Source: Silicimonas algicola (GTDB taxonomy: Bacteria; Pseudomonadota; Alphaproteobacteria; Rhodobacterales; Rhodobacteraceae). Taken from it: DNA of 64,000 bases. The position numbers and the translations under genes are program-made. The DNA lies in the NCBI RefSeq assembly GCF_003148765.1, contig NZ_QGGV01000008.1, positions 62,001-126,000 of the forward strand, given 5' to 3'. Below the pieces are notes generated by a model. The model made no database searches and was not told where the DNA came from. It saw only the letters and a list, made by a program, of their open reading frames with translations. Positions 44,499 to 54,310 of the stretch are shown here, piece after piece; the first letter of the stretch is position 1; each line of letters begins with the position of its first letter.

Positions 44499-46619
44499 TC
44501 ACCCCTGCTTGAGCTCAAGGCGGCGGCGGTGCAGGATCGGTTCGGTATAGCCCGAAGGCTGGTCGATCCCTTCGAAGACGAGGTCCGAGGCCGCCTGGAA
44601 CGCCACCCCGTCGAAGCCGGGGGCCATCGGACGGTAAGCTGGATCGTTCGCGTTCTGAGCGTCGACCTTGGCGGCCATGCGCTTCAGCGCGTCGCGTACC
44701 TCGTCTTCACTCACCACCCCGTGACGCAGCCAGTTCGCGAGCGCTTGCGAAGAAATCCGACAGGTCGCGCGATCCTCCATCAGCCCCACATCGTGGATGT
44801 CGGGCACCTTCGAGCAGCCGACACCCTGGTCGATCCAGCGCACGACGTATCCAAGGATGCCTTGCGCGTTGTTCTCGACCTCGGCGCGGATCTCGTCCTC
44901 GGACCACCGTGCATTCCCGGCGAGCGGGATCGTCAGGAGGTCGTCGAGCGAGCCGCGCGGGCCTTGCGCGGCGAGCTCGCGCTGGCGGTCGAAGACGTCG
45001 GTTTCATGGTAATGCGTCGCGTGCAGGGTCGCGGCCGTGGGCGACGGAACCCACGCCGTATTCGCGCCTGCCTGGGGATGCGCCCCCTTCTCGGCTAGCA
45101 TGTCGGCCATGCGGTCCGGCATCGCCCACATCCCCTTGCCGATCTGAGCGCGGCCCGACAGCCCGCAGGCAAGTCCGATGTCGACGTTTCGATCCTCATA
45201 GGACTTGATCCAGGCAGACCCCTTCATCTCACCTTTGCGGATCATCGGTCCGGCCTCCATCGAGGTGCGGATCTCGTCGCCGGTGCGGTCGAGGAAGCCT
45301 GTGTTGATGAAGGCCACGCGGTCCTTCGCGGCCCGGATGCACTCCTTGAGGTTAACGCTCGTCCGCCGTTCCTCGTCCATGATGCCCAGCTTCACGGTGT
45401 TGGCCGGCAGACCGAGCAAGGCCTCGACCCGGTCGAAAACCCGACAGGAGAACGCCGTCTCCTCGGGCCCGTGCAGCTTTGGCTTCACAACGTAAACCGA
45501 ACCTTCGAGGCTGTTCTTAAGGAGATCGGAGACAGGTTTTTCCAGGTCGTGCATGGCGATCAGCACCGTGACCGCCGCGTCCATCAGGCCCTCGTGAATC
45601 TCGTCTCCGGATTCGAGAAGGATCGCGGGGTTCGTCATCAGAAGCCCGACGTTCCGCACCAGCATGAGCGCACGCCGCCTGACCCGCACTTCTCCGGCGT
45701 CCGATGCGAAGGCATCGTCGGGGACGAGGGCGCGGGTGAAGGTCCGGCCGCCCTTCGTCACCACCTCGGTCAGGTCACCCTTCATCAGGCCCAGCCAGTT
45801 CCGATAGGCCACGATCTTGTCCTCGGCGTCCACACAGGCGACGGAGTCCTCGAGGTCCATGATGGCCGTCACCGCGGCCTCGAGCTTGACGTCGGCAAGG
45901 CCGAGGAGGTCGGAGGCAGCGATCTCGGTTCCTGTGCTGAAATCAAGAATGATCCCCAGTCCGTTGTGGCGGAACAGAAATTCGCTTCCCTTCCGGCCAA
46001 GGAACAGGCTTTCGTCCTCCAACTTCGGAAATGGCCGACCGCCGTGGGCGTCGGCCTTTGCCGCCAGCGCCCAAGACCCCTTCGCCAGCGGAAGGGCCTG
46101 ATCCAGAAACGCCTTGGCCCAGGCGACGACGCGACCGCCGCGCAGCGCGTCGTATCCGCCACCTGACGGGGTGTCGCCCAACGCATCGGTGCCGTAAAGC
46201 GCGTCGTACAGCGATCCCCATCGCGCATTGGCCGCGTTCAGCGCATACCGCGCGTTTGTCACCGGCACGACGAGTTGCGGTCCGGGAATCGACGCGATCT
46301 CGGCGTCCGTTCGCTCGGTGCCGATCGAGAAGTCAGGTCCTTCGGGCACGAGGTAGCCCATGCCCTCCAGCATTGCGCGATAGGCTGCCATGTCGGAAAC
46401 AGGCCCGGGATTGTCGCGGTGCCACGCATCGAGCTTGCCTTGAAGCGCCGCCCTCTTGTCCAGAAGTGCGCGGTTCTCGCCGGCCATGTCATGCGCGATA
46501 CGGCTCAACCCGCCCCAGAACGTCTGAGGGTCGATATCGGTGCCCGGAAGCGCCTCCTCCTCGACGAATGCGGCAAGGTCCGCCGCAACCTGAAGCCTGT
46601 GCCGTTCAACTCGCGCCAT
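44499..46619 (-). CDS. glcB: Malate synthase G
   Basis: The 706-residue protein matches the long (about 720 aa) malate synthase G. Visible blocks are [34 protein letters not shown] with the catalytic Arg/Asp region downstream ([17 protein letters not shown]) and [21 protein letters not shown]. It condenses glyoxylate with acetyl-CoA to malate in the glyoxylate cycle and glycolate use. The ATG is preceded by GGAGAGGCAGGC. No other glc genes adjoin. Confidence 0.96.
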   Translation of the reverse strand: MARVERHRLQVAADLAAFVEEEALPGTDIDPQTFWGGLSRIAHDMAGENRALLDKRAALQGKLDAWHRDNPGPVSDMAAYRAMLEGMGYLVPEGPDFSIGTERTDAEIASIPGPQLVVPVTNARYALNAANARWGSLYDALYGTDALGDTPSGGGYDALRGGRVVAWAKAFLDQALPLAKGSWALAAKADAHGGRPFPKLEDESLFLGRKGSEFLFRHNGLGIILDFSTGTEIAASDLLGLADVKLEAAVTAIMDLEDSVACVDAEDKIVAYRNWLGLMKGDLTEVVTKGGRTFTRALVPDDAFASDAGEVRVRRRALMLVRNVGLLMTNPAILLESGDEIHEGLMDAAVTVLIAMHDLEKPVSDLLKNSLEGSVYVVKPKLHGPEETAFSCRVFDRVEALLGLPANTVKLGIMDEERRTSVNLKECIRAAKDRVAFINTGFLDRTGDEIRTSMEAGPMIRKGEMKGSAWIKSYEDRNVDIGLACGLSGRAQIGKGMWAMPDRMADMLAEKGAHPQAGANTAWVPSPTAATLHATHYHETDVFDRQRELAAQGPRGSLDDLLTIPLAGNARWSEDEIRAEVENNAQGILGYVVRWIDQGVGCSKVPDIHDVGLMEDRATCRISSQALANWLRHGVVSEDEVRDALKRMAAKVDAQNANDPAYRPMAPGFDGVAFQAASDLVFEGIDQPSGYTEPILHRRRLELKQG

Positions 46620-46680
46620 GCCTGCCTCTCCTGTTTTTCAGTTTCGAAGGTCGAAGCTAGGCCTCGAATGCGAAAAGGAA

Positions 46681-46700
46681 AAGGGGCGTTGCCGCCCCTT
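46681..46700 (-). terminator. Terminator after the small membrane protein gene
   Basis: AAGGGGCG (46681-46688) and CGCCCCTT (46693-46700) form a perfect 8-bp stem with a 4-base loop, followed on the minus strand by TTCCTTTTCG. Confidence 0.7.
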
Positions 46701-46729
46701 CGAACCATTGTTTTCCGGTTGGTCTGACG

Positions 46730-46975
46730 TCAGTTTCCGGTCACGGCGGGAAGGCCATCAGCGACCGGTTCAGTCTCTTCGACAACGACGCCGGGCGCCA
46801 CCTGCTCGGTGTCGGTCACGACGCTGTCCTCTCCGGGAGTGTTGCCGTCAGCAGCCTCCCAGGAAAGCCAGATGAACAGTGCAACGGCGGCGAAACCTAC
46901 AGCCAGCGCCATGCCCACGAGAGGGGTGCGGTGGCGCCGGGCCTGGCGATCGACATTGGTATCGGGTGCGGACAT
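46730..46975 (-). CDS. Small single-pass membrane protein
   Basis: The 81-residue protein has a basic N-terminus (DRQARRHRTPLVG), one helix (MALAVGFAAVALFIWLSW) and an acidic, Val/Glu-rich tail of about 45 residues. GAGGAG lies eight bases before the ATG at 46975; the longer reading to 47140 crosses the operators. It is divergent from the ArsR-SRPBCC operon and its promoter is next to one of the two operator copies. Function unknown. Confidence 0.7.
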   Translation of the reverse strand: MSAPDTNVDRQARRHRTPLVGMALAVGFAAVALFIWLSWEAADGNTPGEDSVVTDTEQVAPGVVVEETEPVADGLPAVTGN

Positions 46976-47053
46976 GGAAAGCGCTCCTCTCAATTTGCGG
47001 GAATCGGGATTTGGGGACTCAACGCCTGCCGAGGCGCTTCGTTCCGTGAAGAC

Positions 47054-47126
47054 ACTTAGGGTGCGGCCTAAGTTTTCGCTTGCGGCTACCCCACCCCGGA
47101 GATAACAGTTAGGCAACGCCCTAACT
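47054..47126. promoter_or_regulatory. Two matched operators of the ArsR-family regulator
   Basis: ACTTAGG-N6-CCTAAGT (47054-47073) and AGTTAGG-N6-CCTAACT (47107-47126) each have perfect 7-bp arms and differ by one base per arm. Their centres are 53 bp apart, five helical turns. They lie in the divergent spacer, the second 12 bp before the arsR-type start. Confidence 0.75.
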
Positions 47127-47138
47127 ATCGTGCTCGTC

Positions 47139-47480
47139 ATGGACCTTTCGCCCGTACGCCTCGACGCCCTCTTTCAGGCCTTGGGAGATCCGACCCGGCG
47201 CGCCCTGATCCACAGGCTGGCGGCGGGTCCGGCGACGGTGTCTGACCTCGCCCGCCCCTTCGACATGACGCTGCCTTCCTTCCTCCTCCACATCCGGAAG
47301 CTGGAAGCCTCGGGCCTCGTCTTGACCTCGAAAGACGGTCGCACGCGCACCGTCACCCTCGTCCCCGGCGCCTTCACCCCCGTCCGCACCTGGCTCGACG
47401 ACCAGCGCGACCTGTGGGAGGCCCGCCTCGACCGCCTCGAGACATTCGTCACCGACACACCGAAAGGACCCCGGACATGA
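47139..47480 (+). CDS. ArsR-family transcriptional regulator
   Basis: The 113-residue winged-helix protein has FQALGDPTRRALIHRL, recognition helix TLPSFLLHIRKLEASGLV and wing SKDGRTRTVTLV. There is no metal-binding cysteine pair, as is usual for the ArsR regulators paired with SRPBCC proteins. The ATG at 47139 is preferred; a GTG at 47130 is possible. It overlaps the next gene in ATGA and probably represses it through the two operators upstream. Confidence 0.9.
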   Translation: MDLSPVRLDALFQALGDPTRRALIHRLAAGPATVSDLARPFDMTLPSFLLHIRKLEASGLVLTSKDGRTRTVTLVPGAFTPVRTWLDDQRDLWEARLDRLETFVTDTPKGPRT

Positions 47481-47947
47481 ACGTCCAGACCCCCGCCGCG
47501 CAACGCACCATGAGGATCGAGCGCGTGATCGACGCGCCCGTCGACCGCATCTGGGCCGCCTGGACCAACGCGGACAGCCTGCCCCAGTGGTGGGGACCGG
47601 ACGGATTTTCGTGCCGGACCGACCGCATCGACCTGCGGGAAGGCGGAGAATGGGTCTTCGACATGATCGGTCCCGACGGCACCGTCTATCCGAACTGGCA
47701 CCTGTACACGCGGATGACCCCGAACGAGCGCATCGAGTACACGCTCCACTGGGGGAAGGACGGCCCCAAGCACGCCGACAGCGTCGTGACCTTCGAGGAC
47801 CAGGGCGGGCGCACGCACGTTCTGATGGAGATGACCTTCGTCACGCAGGAGGAGCACGACAATGCCAAGGGCTTCGGGGCGGTCGAGCTTGGGCTCCAGA
47901 CCCTGGGCAAGCTGGCCCGCGCGGTCGGAGCCGACCGAGCGGCTTGA
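47477..47947 (+). CDS. SRPBCC/AHSA1-domain protein
   Basis: The 156-residue helix-grip protein begins with IERVIDAPVDRIWAAWTN and has LPQWWGPDGFSC and EMTFVTQEEHDNAKGFGA, the Activator-of-Hsp90-homologue-1 pattern. Such proteins bind hydrophobic ligands in a central cavity; the gene pair with an ArsR regulator is common in proteobacteria, and the ligand is unknown. Start coupled to the regulator stop. Confidence 0.9.
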   Translation: MNVQTPAAQRTMRIERVIDAPVDRIWAAWTNADSLPQWWGPDGFSCRTDRIDLREGGEWVFDMIGPDGTVYPNWHLYTRMTPNERIEYTLHWGKDGPKHADSVVTFEDQGGRTHVLMEMTFVTQEEHDNAKGFGAVELGLQTLGKLARAVGADRAA

Positions 47948-47999
47948 GGCCACCCCCGGCCCGTCCTAGGCTCCGGCGCGAACAACGCCGGAGCTTCCC

Positions 48000-50618
48000 T
48001 TGAAAGACGCCACCCCCCAGACCGTCCGCAGCGACCCTGTCCGCCTCGCCCAGTACGAGGCGCCGAACTGGCTGGTCGAGGACGTCCATCTGACCTTTCG
48101 CCTGCACCCCACGGCCACCCGCGTCACGTCCCGCATCCGCTTTCGCCCGAACCCCGACAGCGCGGACCGCGGCTTTCGGCTGGACGGCGAGGATCTGAAG
48201 CTCCTGTCAGCCAGCATCGACGGTCGCGCGGTCGAGCCGCGCATCGACGCGGAAGGCCTGAGCGTCGACGCGCCGAACGACGCCTTCATCTGGGAGTGCG
48301 AGGTCGAGATCGACCCGAAGGCCAACACGCGGCTCGAGGGGCTTTACATGTCGAAGGGCATGTACTGCACGCAGTGCGAGGCCGAGGGGTTTCGCCGGAT
48401 CACCTTCTACCCCGACCGCCCTGACGTCATGGCTCCCTTCACTGTGCGGATCGAGAGCGATCAGCCCGTGATGCTGTCGAACGGCAATCCGACCGCCTCG
48501 GGCGATGGCTGGGCCGAATGGCACGACCCCTGGCCCAAGCCTGCCTACCTCTTCGCCCTCGTCGCCGGAGAGTTGCGCGCGACATCGACGACGCACCGCA
48601 CCTCCGAAGGCCGCGACGCCACGCTGAACGTCTGGGTCCGGCCCGGCGACGAGGATCGCACCGGCTATGCCCTCGATGCCCTGAAACGGTCGATGGAATG
48701 GGACGAGCGGGTCTATGGCCGCGCCTACGACCTCGAGGTCTTCAACCTCGTGGCCGTCGACGACTTCAACATGGGCGCGATGGAGAACAAGGGGCTGAAC
48801 ATCTTCAACTCCAAGTACGTCCTTGCCTCGCCCGAAACCGCGACCGACCGCGACTACGAACTGATCGAGGGGATCGTCGCGCACGAGTATTTCCACAACT
48901 GGACCGGCAACCGCATCACCTGCCGCGACTGGTTTCAGCTCTGCCTCAAGGAAGGGCTGACCGTCTTCCGCGACAAGCAGTTCTCGGGCGACGTGCGGGG
49001 ACACGCGGTCAAGCGGATCGATGACGTCCTGATGCTGCGCGCCCGCCAGTTCCGCGAGGATGCGGGGCCGCTGGCGCATCCGGTACGGCCCGAGGAATAC
49101 GTCGAGATCAACAACTTCTACACTGCCACGGTCTACGAGAAGGGCGCCGAGGTCATCGGGATGCTGCGCACCCTTGCCGGGCCAGAGGCCTACGACCGGG
49201 CGCTGACGCTCTACTTCGACCGCCACGACGGTGACGCGGCGACCATCGAGGATTTCTTCGCCTGCTTCCAGGAAGTGACAGGCAATGCGCTGACCGGATT
49301 CGAGCGGTGGTGGAGCCAGGCCGGCACGCCGCGCGTCACCGCCGTCACGCACTGGTCCGGCGATGTCCTGACGCTGACGCTGCGCCAGTCGACACCCGCG
49401 ACGCCCGGTCAGCCGCAGAAGGGGCCAGTGTGGATCCCGCTCGCCACTGGCGTGCTGTCGCCTGACGGCAAGGAAGTCGCACCCACGCAGGTTCTGACCC
49501 TCAAAACCTCGGAAGCCACATTCAGGCTGGAGGGCGGGATCTGGCGGCCCTCCGACGGACCGGCTGCCGACCCCCTCCCCGCCAGCGTCGAGCCAGCGCC
49601 GATCCTTTCGCTCAATCGGGGCTTTTCGGCCCCGGTGATCCTCGATCGCAAGGTGACTGACGCGGAACGGCTGATCCTTCTTGCCCACGACACCGACCCC
49701 TTCAACCGGTGGGAGGCCGGACGACAGGTTGCGAAGGAACAGCTTCTGCGCGCCCTCGACGGTGGAGCCCTCGACCCGGCGTGGTTCGACGCGCTTGGCC
49801 GCCTCGTTTCCGACGACAGCCTCGAGCCCGCGTTCCGGGCGCTCGCGCTTGGGCTGCCATCCGAGGACGACATCGCGCAATCCCTGCACGACGCGGGGCG
49901 GACGCCCGATCCCGCCCGGATCCACGCCATTCGCGAGGACGTGCTGCAAGGCCTCGCCGAAGCGCAGGCGCCGCTTTTTCGGGCGCTCGTCGACGCACTG
50001 GTCACCCACGGCCCCTACAGCCCGGACGCCGAGGCGGCAGGACGGCGGGCGCTCCGGCTTCGCGCGCTCGACATGCTGTCACGTCTCGACGGCGGAGACG
50101 CAGCCGCAGAGGTCTTCGCCACCGCCGACAACATGACCGAAAGCCTGTCCGCGCTTGCCATCCTGATCCGACGCGGAACGGGCGAGGCGGAAAGCGGGAC
50201 CTTCTTCACCCGGTGGTACGATGACCCGAACACGCTCGACAAATGGTTCTCGACCGTGATCGGGAACGCGGCCCCGGACGAGGCTGTGGCCGTCGCGCGC
50301 AGGCTGACCGCCCTGCCCGAGTTCGATCCGAAGACGCCGAACCGGTTCCGCTCGGCCGTGGGCGCCCTGTCGGCCAACACGGCCGCCTTTCACCATGCGT
50401 CTGGCGAGGGGTACCGCTTCCTCGCCGACTGGCTGATCGTGCTCGACCCGATCAACCCGCAGACCGCCGCACGGATGACCACCGCCTTCGAGACATGGAG
50501 GCGCTATGACGGAGACCGACAAGGCATGATGACCGACCAGCTTCGCCGGATCCTCGCGACGGGCCCCAGCCGCGACGTGACCGAAATCGCCACGCGCCTT
50601 CTTGGAGACGCCGCATGA
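48000..50618 (+). CDS. pepN: Aminopeptidase N
   Basis: The 872-residue M1 zinc metallopeptidase has the exopeptidase motif GAMENKGLN, the zinc site HEYFHNWTGNR with the distal Glu in CLKEGLTVFRD, and the catalytic Tyr in NNFYTATVYEKG. The four-domain length matches gram-negative PepN. The start is a TTG at 48000 behind CGGAG; no ATG or GTG fits. The stop overlaps the next start in ATGA. Confidence 0.95.
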   Translation: MKDATPQTVRSDPVRLAQYEAPNWLVEDVHLTFRLHPTATRVTSRIRFRPNPDSADRGFRLDGEDLKLLSASIDGRAVEPRIDAEGLSVDAPNDAFIWECEVEIDPKANTRLEGLYMSKGMYCTQCEAEGFRRITFYPDRPDVMAPFTVRIESDQPVMLSNGNPTASGDGWAEWHDPWPKPAYLFALVAGELRATSTTHRTSEGRDATLNVWVRPGDEDRTGYALDALKRSMEWDERVYGRAYDLEVFNLVAVDDFNMGAMENKGLNIFNSKYVLASPETATDRDYELIEGIVAHEYFHNWTGNRITCRDWFQLCLKEGLTVFRDKQFSGDVRGHAVKRIDDVLMLRARQFREDAGPLAHPVRPEEYVEINNFYTATVYEKGAEVIGMLRTLAGPEAYDRALTLYFDRHDGDAATIEDFFACFQEVTGNALTGFERWWSQAGTPRVTAVTHWSGDVLTLTLRQSTPATPGQPQKGPVWIPLATGVLSPDGKEVAPTQVLTLKTSEATFRLEGGIWRPSDGPAADPLPASVEPAPILSLNRGFSAPVILDRKVTDAERLILLAHDTDPFNRWEAGRQVAKEQLLRALDGGALDPAWFDALGRLVSDDSLEPAFRALALGLPSEDDIAQSLHDAGRTPDPARIHAIREDVLQGLAEAQAPLFRALVDALVTHGPYSPDAEAAGRRALRLRALDMLSRLDGGDAAAEVFATADNMTESLSALAILIRRGTGEAESGTFFTRWYDDPNTLDKWFSTVIGNAAPDEAVAVARRLTALPEFDPKTPNRFRSAVGALSANTAAFHHASGEGYRFLADWLIVLDPINPQTAARMTTAFETWRRYDGDRQGMMTDQLRRILATGPSRDVTEIATRLLGDAA

Positions 50619-51361
50619 CCCGCGCCGTCCTCGTCACGGGCGCCTCGGGCGGGATCGGTGCGGCGACCGCGCGTCTTGCGGCGCGCGACGGCTGGGATGT
50701 CGGGATCGGCTGGAACAGCGACCATGAGGGAGCGGAACGCACGAAGGCCGAAGTGGAAGCCCTTGGTCGAAAAGCCGTTCTTCTTCAGGGCGACCTGTCG
50801 GACCCGGAGGCCATCGCGCGCGTCTTCGGGGCGTGCGACGCGGCGTTTCCGCGCCTCGACGCGCTCGTGAACAACGCCGGCGTGGTCGACAGGCCGATAC
50901 GGGTCGATCAGGTGGACCTGGCGCGCCTGCGCCGGATGTTCGACATCAACACCATCGGCCCGATCCTCTGCTCGCGAGAGGCGGTCCTGCGGATGAGCAC
51001 GCGCCACGGCGGAGCGGGCGGCGTGATCGTCAACGTCTCGTCCGTCGCGGCGCGTATTGGCTCGGCGAACGAGTATGTCGACTACGCCGCCGCGAAGGCC
51101 GCTATCGACACCTTCTCGAAGGGCCTTGCCGACGAAGTCGCGCGCGAGGGCATTCGGGTCGTGGCGCTTCGCCCCGGTCTCACCGACACCGCGATCCATG
51201 GCAAGGGCGGCCAGCCCGGGCGGGCCGAGCGTCTGGCCGACCGCGTGCCCATGGGCCGGGTTGGCACGCCCGAGGACATCGCCGAGGGCATCGTATGGCT
51301 GATCTCGGACGCGGCGCGCTATGTCACCGGCACGACGCTCGATATTTCAGGCGGCCGCTAG
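50615..51361 (+). CDS. Short-chain dehydrogenase (FabG-like)
   Basis: The 248-residue SDR has VLVTGASGGIGAATARLAA, NNAGVVDR, the catalytic Ser in IVNVSSVAARIG and YAAAK, and ends YVTGTTLDISGGR, the FabG-like C-terminus. It is translationally coupled to pepN. The substrate cannot be read from sequence; glucose/ribitol-type or 3-oxoacyl substrates are possible. Confidence 0.9.
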   Translation: MTRAVLVTGASGGIGAATARLAARDGWDVGIGWNSDHEGAERTKAEVEALGRKAVLLQGDLSDPEAIARVFGACDAAFPRLDALVNNAGVVDRPIRVDQVDLARLRRMFDINTIGPILCSREAVLRMSTRHGGAGGVIVNVSSVAARIGSANEYVDYAAAKAAIDTFSKGLADEVAREGIRVVALRPGLTDTAIHGKGGQPGRAERLADRVPMGRVGTPEDIAEGIVWLISDAARYVTGTTLDISGGR

Positions 51362-51364
51362 GGC

Positions 51365-51880
51365 CTACTTTCGGAAAATGCGCCGGATTTCCTCGATGGC
51401 CTCGCGCTGCTTCTCGGTCAGGGGATCGGCGGACACCGCCTTCAGCATCTCAAGAAGCGGGCCCATGTCGCCCTTCGTCAGCTTGCAGAGCTGGCGCGAG
51501 GCGCGGGTGATGGCGGGTTCGGGACCGTTGCACTGGGTCATCAGCCAGCGTCCGAGGATCATCAGTTCCTCGGCCTCGGGCAATCCGACCTCGAGCTCGC
51601 TCTGGATCGACCGCACAAGCGCCTGACGCCGCTCCTCAGTCGGAAGGCCGTGGAGTTCCATGAAGGCGGTGGCGACGGTCACGGCGGCGGTGTTCGGGTC
51701 CTCGATAGCCTCGACCGGGTGCTGCGCCTTGTTGCGGCGGAAACCCAGCCGGCGCGCGGCAGCCCGGACGTCGTCTGCCACGCCCATGAGTTCGTGGGTC
51801 ATCTCGGCGGCGTTCCGGGCGCGGTTCACGAAGATATAGACCCCGGCCAAAAGGGCGAGAACGGCGGCGATGATGTGCAT
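51365..51880 (-). CDS. Membrane-anchored hypothetical protein
   Basis: The 171-residue protein has one N-terminal helix (IIAAVLALLAGVYIFVN) followed by a helical, charged cytoplasmic domain. The core segment DPNTAAVTVATAFMELHGLPTEERRQ and the acidic-helix region recall TerB-like helical bundles, but this is not secure. It lies 13 bp after the larger membrane protein gene and is probably in an operon with it. Function unknown. Confidence 0.7.
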   Translation of the reverse strand: MHIIAAVLALLAGVYIFVNRARNAAEMTHELMGVADDVRAAARRLGFRRNKAQHPVEAIEDPNTAAVTVATAFMELHGLPTEERRQALVRSIQSELEVGLPEAEELMILGRWLMTQCNGPEPAITRASRQLCKLTKGDMGPLLEMLKAVSADPLTEKQREAIEEIRRIFRK

Positions 51881-51893
51881 GGACTGCCTCTCG

Positions 51894-53120
51894 TCAGGCG
51901 GCGCGCGACATGACGGCGTCGCGCAGCGGCGCTGTGGCGTAGTCGTCCTCGTCCGTCACGATGTCGGCACTACCCGAGACAAGCGCCTGAACCTCGGCCA
52001 GAGGCAGGGACCACAGGCGGGGATAGATGACCTCGAGCTGGCTCTGGACGATCATGCAGAACATGTCGCGCATCGCGAGCGAGCCCTCGCCGCTGTTCAT
52101 CTCGACGGCAAGGACGTTGGCGGCCTGATTGACCTCGGCCTGGCTCGCCGACATCGACGCGAGGTCGAGAACGGCCGAGGCGAAGAGGTCGTCGTCCATC
52201 ATGGACCGCGCGCCGTCGCGACGGGACAGAAGCGGCAGGAAGAAAAGGGCGTAACCGCCGAAGCCGAGCGACCCTTCGGTGCGGGCAAGCGCCTTGTCCG
52301 CCTCGGCCATGATGGACGCGTCGTCCACCAGCATATCGTCGGCGAGGAAGTCGGCATGACGTTCGTAGATCAGCGGGTTCGACGGATCGAGGTCGATCCA
52401 GTCCTCGAAGAGCTGCTGAAGCCGGTGTGCGCCGCCCGGTGACCCGAGGGCCTGGAGATAATGCGCCTCGGCCAGAAGGGGTGACATGTAGGCCAGCGGG
52501 TCGAAGTCCGAGAGGATTTCGCCTGCCTGCACGAAGTGCTTCGCCATACGGCGCCAGAGGTCGCGGTGAAGCTCCTCGGGCCAGGTTTCGGCGCGGCAGG
52601 CTTCTCCGATCATAAGGTGCGCGCGTGCGGCCAGAAGGGCCAGCACGTGGCAGTCGGCCGACCTTCGGTGAGTGTCGAGGAAGTGGCCAAGCTCGTCTTC
52701 AGCCGCTTTGAGGTCTGCAAGAGCGGTCCGCGGCATCTCGTCGATGAGGCCTTTCAGGCCGGACAGCGCAGTCTTTACACCGACGTCGTGAAACCTCAGA
52801 CCGCCCGGGGTGGATTCCAGCGTCCGCTCCCATTCCGCGATCTGATCGCCGAGTTGCGTCCACTCGTCGGACATCATCAGGTCGGCCGTCAGCCGTGCGA
52901 CGCCCCGCCTTTCAAGCAGGTCCGGATCGTTCTCTTCAACGGGATAGCGCCCATTCAGAGCCCGGCTTTCGGCGGCGGCGGCGCGTTCCAGCCTGCCCTC
53001 ACGGAGAATCGCGCGCGTCCGGGCGCGCGACCGCAGGACCGACCACACCGCGACCGCGGCGGCGACCAAAGCTGCCAGGGCCAGCAGCATCTGGACGGAA
53101 AACGCTTGCAAGGACGGCAT
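51894..53120 (-). CDS. Membrane-anchored hypothetical protein with helical repeats
   Basis: The 408-residue protein has a single N-terminal helix (MLLALAALVAAAVAVWSVL), an Arg-rich segment, then an all-helical region of about 350 residues with a TPR-like rhythm (for example LLAEAHYLQALGSPGGAHRL and DPSNPLIYERHADFL). There is no enzymatic motif. It probably forms an operon with the downstream membrane-anchored protein; both have the same topology and may form one complex. Confidence 0.7.
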   Translation of the reverse strand: MPSLQAFSVQMLLALAALVAAAVAVWSVLRSRARTRAILREGRLERAAAAESRALNGRYPVEENDPDLLERRGVARLTADLMMSDEWTQLGDQIAEWERTLESTPGGLRFHDVGVKTALSGLKGLIDEMPRTALADLKAAEDELGHFLDTHRRSADCHVLALLAARAHLMIGEACRAETWPEELHRDLWRRMAKHFVQAGEILSDFDPLAYMSPLLAEAHYLQALGSPGGAHRLQQLFEDWIDLDPSNPLIYERHADFLADDMLVDDASIMAEADKALARTEGSLGFGGYALFFLPLLSRRDGARSMMDDDLFASAVLDLASMSASQAEVNQAANVLAVEMNSGEGSLAMRDMFCMIVQSQLEVIYPRLWSLPLAEVQALVSGSADIVTDEDDYATAPLRDAVMSRAA

Positions 53121-53209
53121 GGGCCTCTCCGATTGGTATCGGGACCCTGACCAGCCAATTCGTCAACTTTATGGCGATTGTTGGAGGAAATGCGCCTAAT
53201 TGCTGGCCC

Positions 53210-54076
53210 TTAGACGGACCTGACCCAGAGAGGACGCCGCGAATTCTGGATCAGGGACACCGTGGGAGCGTGACGCCCACCAAGCGCCAGCGTGGCAGTC
53301 TTCAAGACCTCGATCGCCTCTTCTGACTTCTCCGGCAAAGCCGAGGGGCTGATGGGTTCGCCGAAGGTCAGCCGGTAGGGCTGGCGATCCTTGTTCAGCG
53401 TCTCGTGGAACAGCGTGATGTCCCTGAGCGTGGGATGGATCAGGTCGAAGAGGTAGAACAACGCGGAATTGCGCGCCCTTATGTTCAGGGGGATCACGGG
53501 CAGATCGTACTTGCGCGCGATCATGGCGGCCGAGGGCATCCAGGGTCGTTCGTGCAGCTTCAGACCGCGGCGCTTCGCAAGACGGCCCGACGGGAAGATA
53601 ACTCCCAGGCGCCCAGCCTCGAACGCTCTCCGGGTGTATTCCATCGTCTCGCGCGTTCGGGCGCGGGTGCGCTTTTCCAGCCTCCATTCGACAGGCGCGA
53701 TCATGCTTTCGAATTGCGGAAGGATCCGCAGGATGTCCGAGTTGGCATAGACGAACATGTCAGGCCGGATCGAGTGAAGCGCATGGAACAGCATGACGCC
53801 GTCCGCGATCCCCGTCGGGTGGTTCGCGACGATGATCGCGCCGCCCTGGCGCGGAACGTTCTCGAGCCCCTTCACCGTGACGTCTTTCGCCAGAAGCGAT
53901 GCCACATGCGTCATGATCCGCTCGGTCGGCCAGTCCTGCACGACCTCGCCCACGGCGACGGTGCGGTCGTAGCCCAGAACGGACATCAGCGCCCGTCGTG
54001 CCAGCCGTCCGTGGACGGTGTCGCGATAGAGCCAGGGCGCGCGCTCTTCGATCAGGGGGTTCAGTCGATTTTTCAT
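53210..54076 (-). CDS. PlsC-like acyltransferase
   Basis: The 288-residue protein has the acyltransferase catalytic motif NHPTGIAD (NHx4D) and a second block IFPSGRLAKRRG, as in the lysophospholipid and ornithine-lipid acyltransferase family. There is no N-terminal helix. It would transfer an acyl chain from ACP or CoA to a lipid acceptor; the acceptor is unknown. The ATG at 54076 is chosen because the upstream reading to 54184 is Arg-rich and unlike protein. The 230 bp upstream (to 54310) holds no gene, only a palindrome at 54142. Confidence 0.82.
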   Translation of the reverse strand: MKNRLNPLIEERAPWLYRDTVHGRLARRALMSVLGYDRTVAVGEVVQDWPTERIMTHVASLLAKDVTVKGLENVPRQGGAIIVANHPTGIADGVMLFHALHSIRPDMFVYANSDILRILPQFESMIAPVEWRLEKRTRARTRETMEYTRRAFEAGRLGVIFPSGRLAKRRGLKLHERPWMPSAAMIARKYDLPVIPLNIRARNSALFYLFDLIHPTLRDITLFHETLNKDRQPYRLTFGEPISPSALPEKSEEAIEVLKTATLALGGRHAPTVSLIQNSRRPLWVRSV

Positions 54077-54310
54077 GGCAGGCTTAGATCCGACAGGTGC
54101 AACACTTCCGTGACGGGAACGACGACGAAACGGTCGGGTGGGGACACAGGTGTCCTCGCACTCATCTCGCCAAGGCTTGTGCAACAGCCCATCGCAGCCC
54201 CCTGACCCCTATCTAGCACTGCCCTCGCCGCCCGGCGAGATCTTAGCCTGTTCCTCCCGCAAAGTCCCGTGAAAACAGGCGGTTCGCCGCCAACTTGTCG
54301 CGGGACGGCG

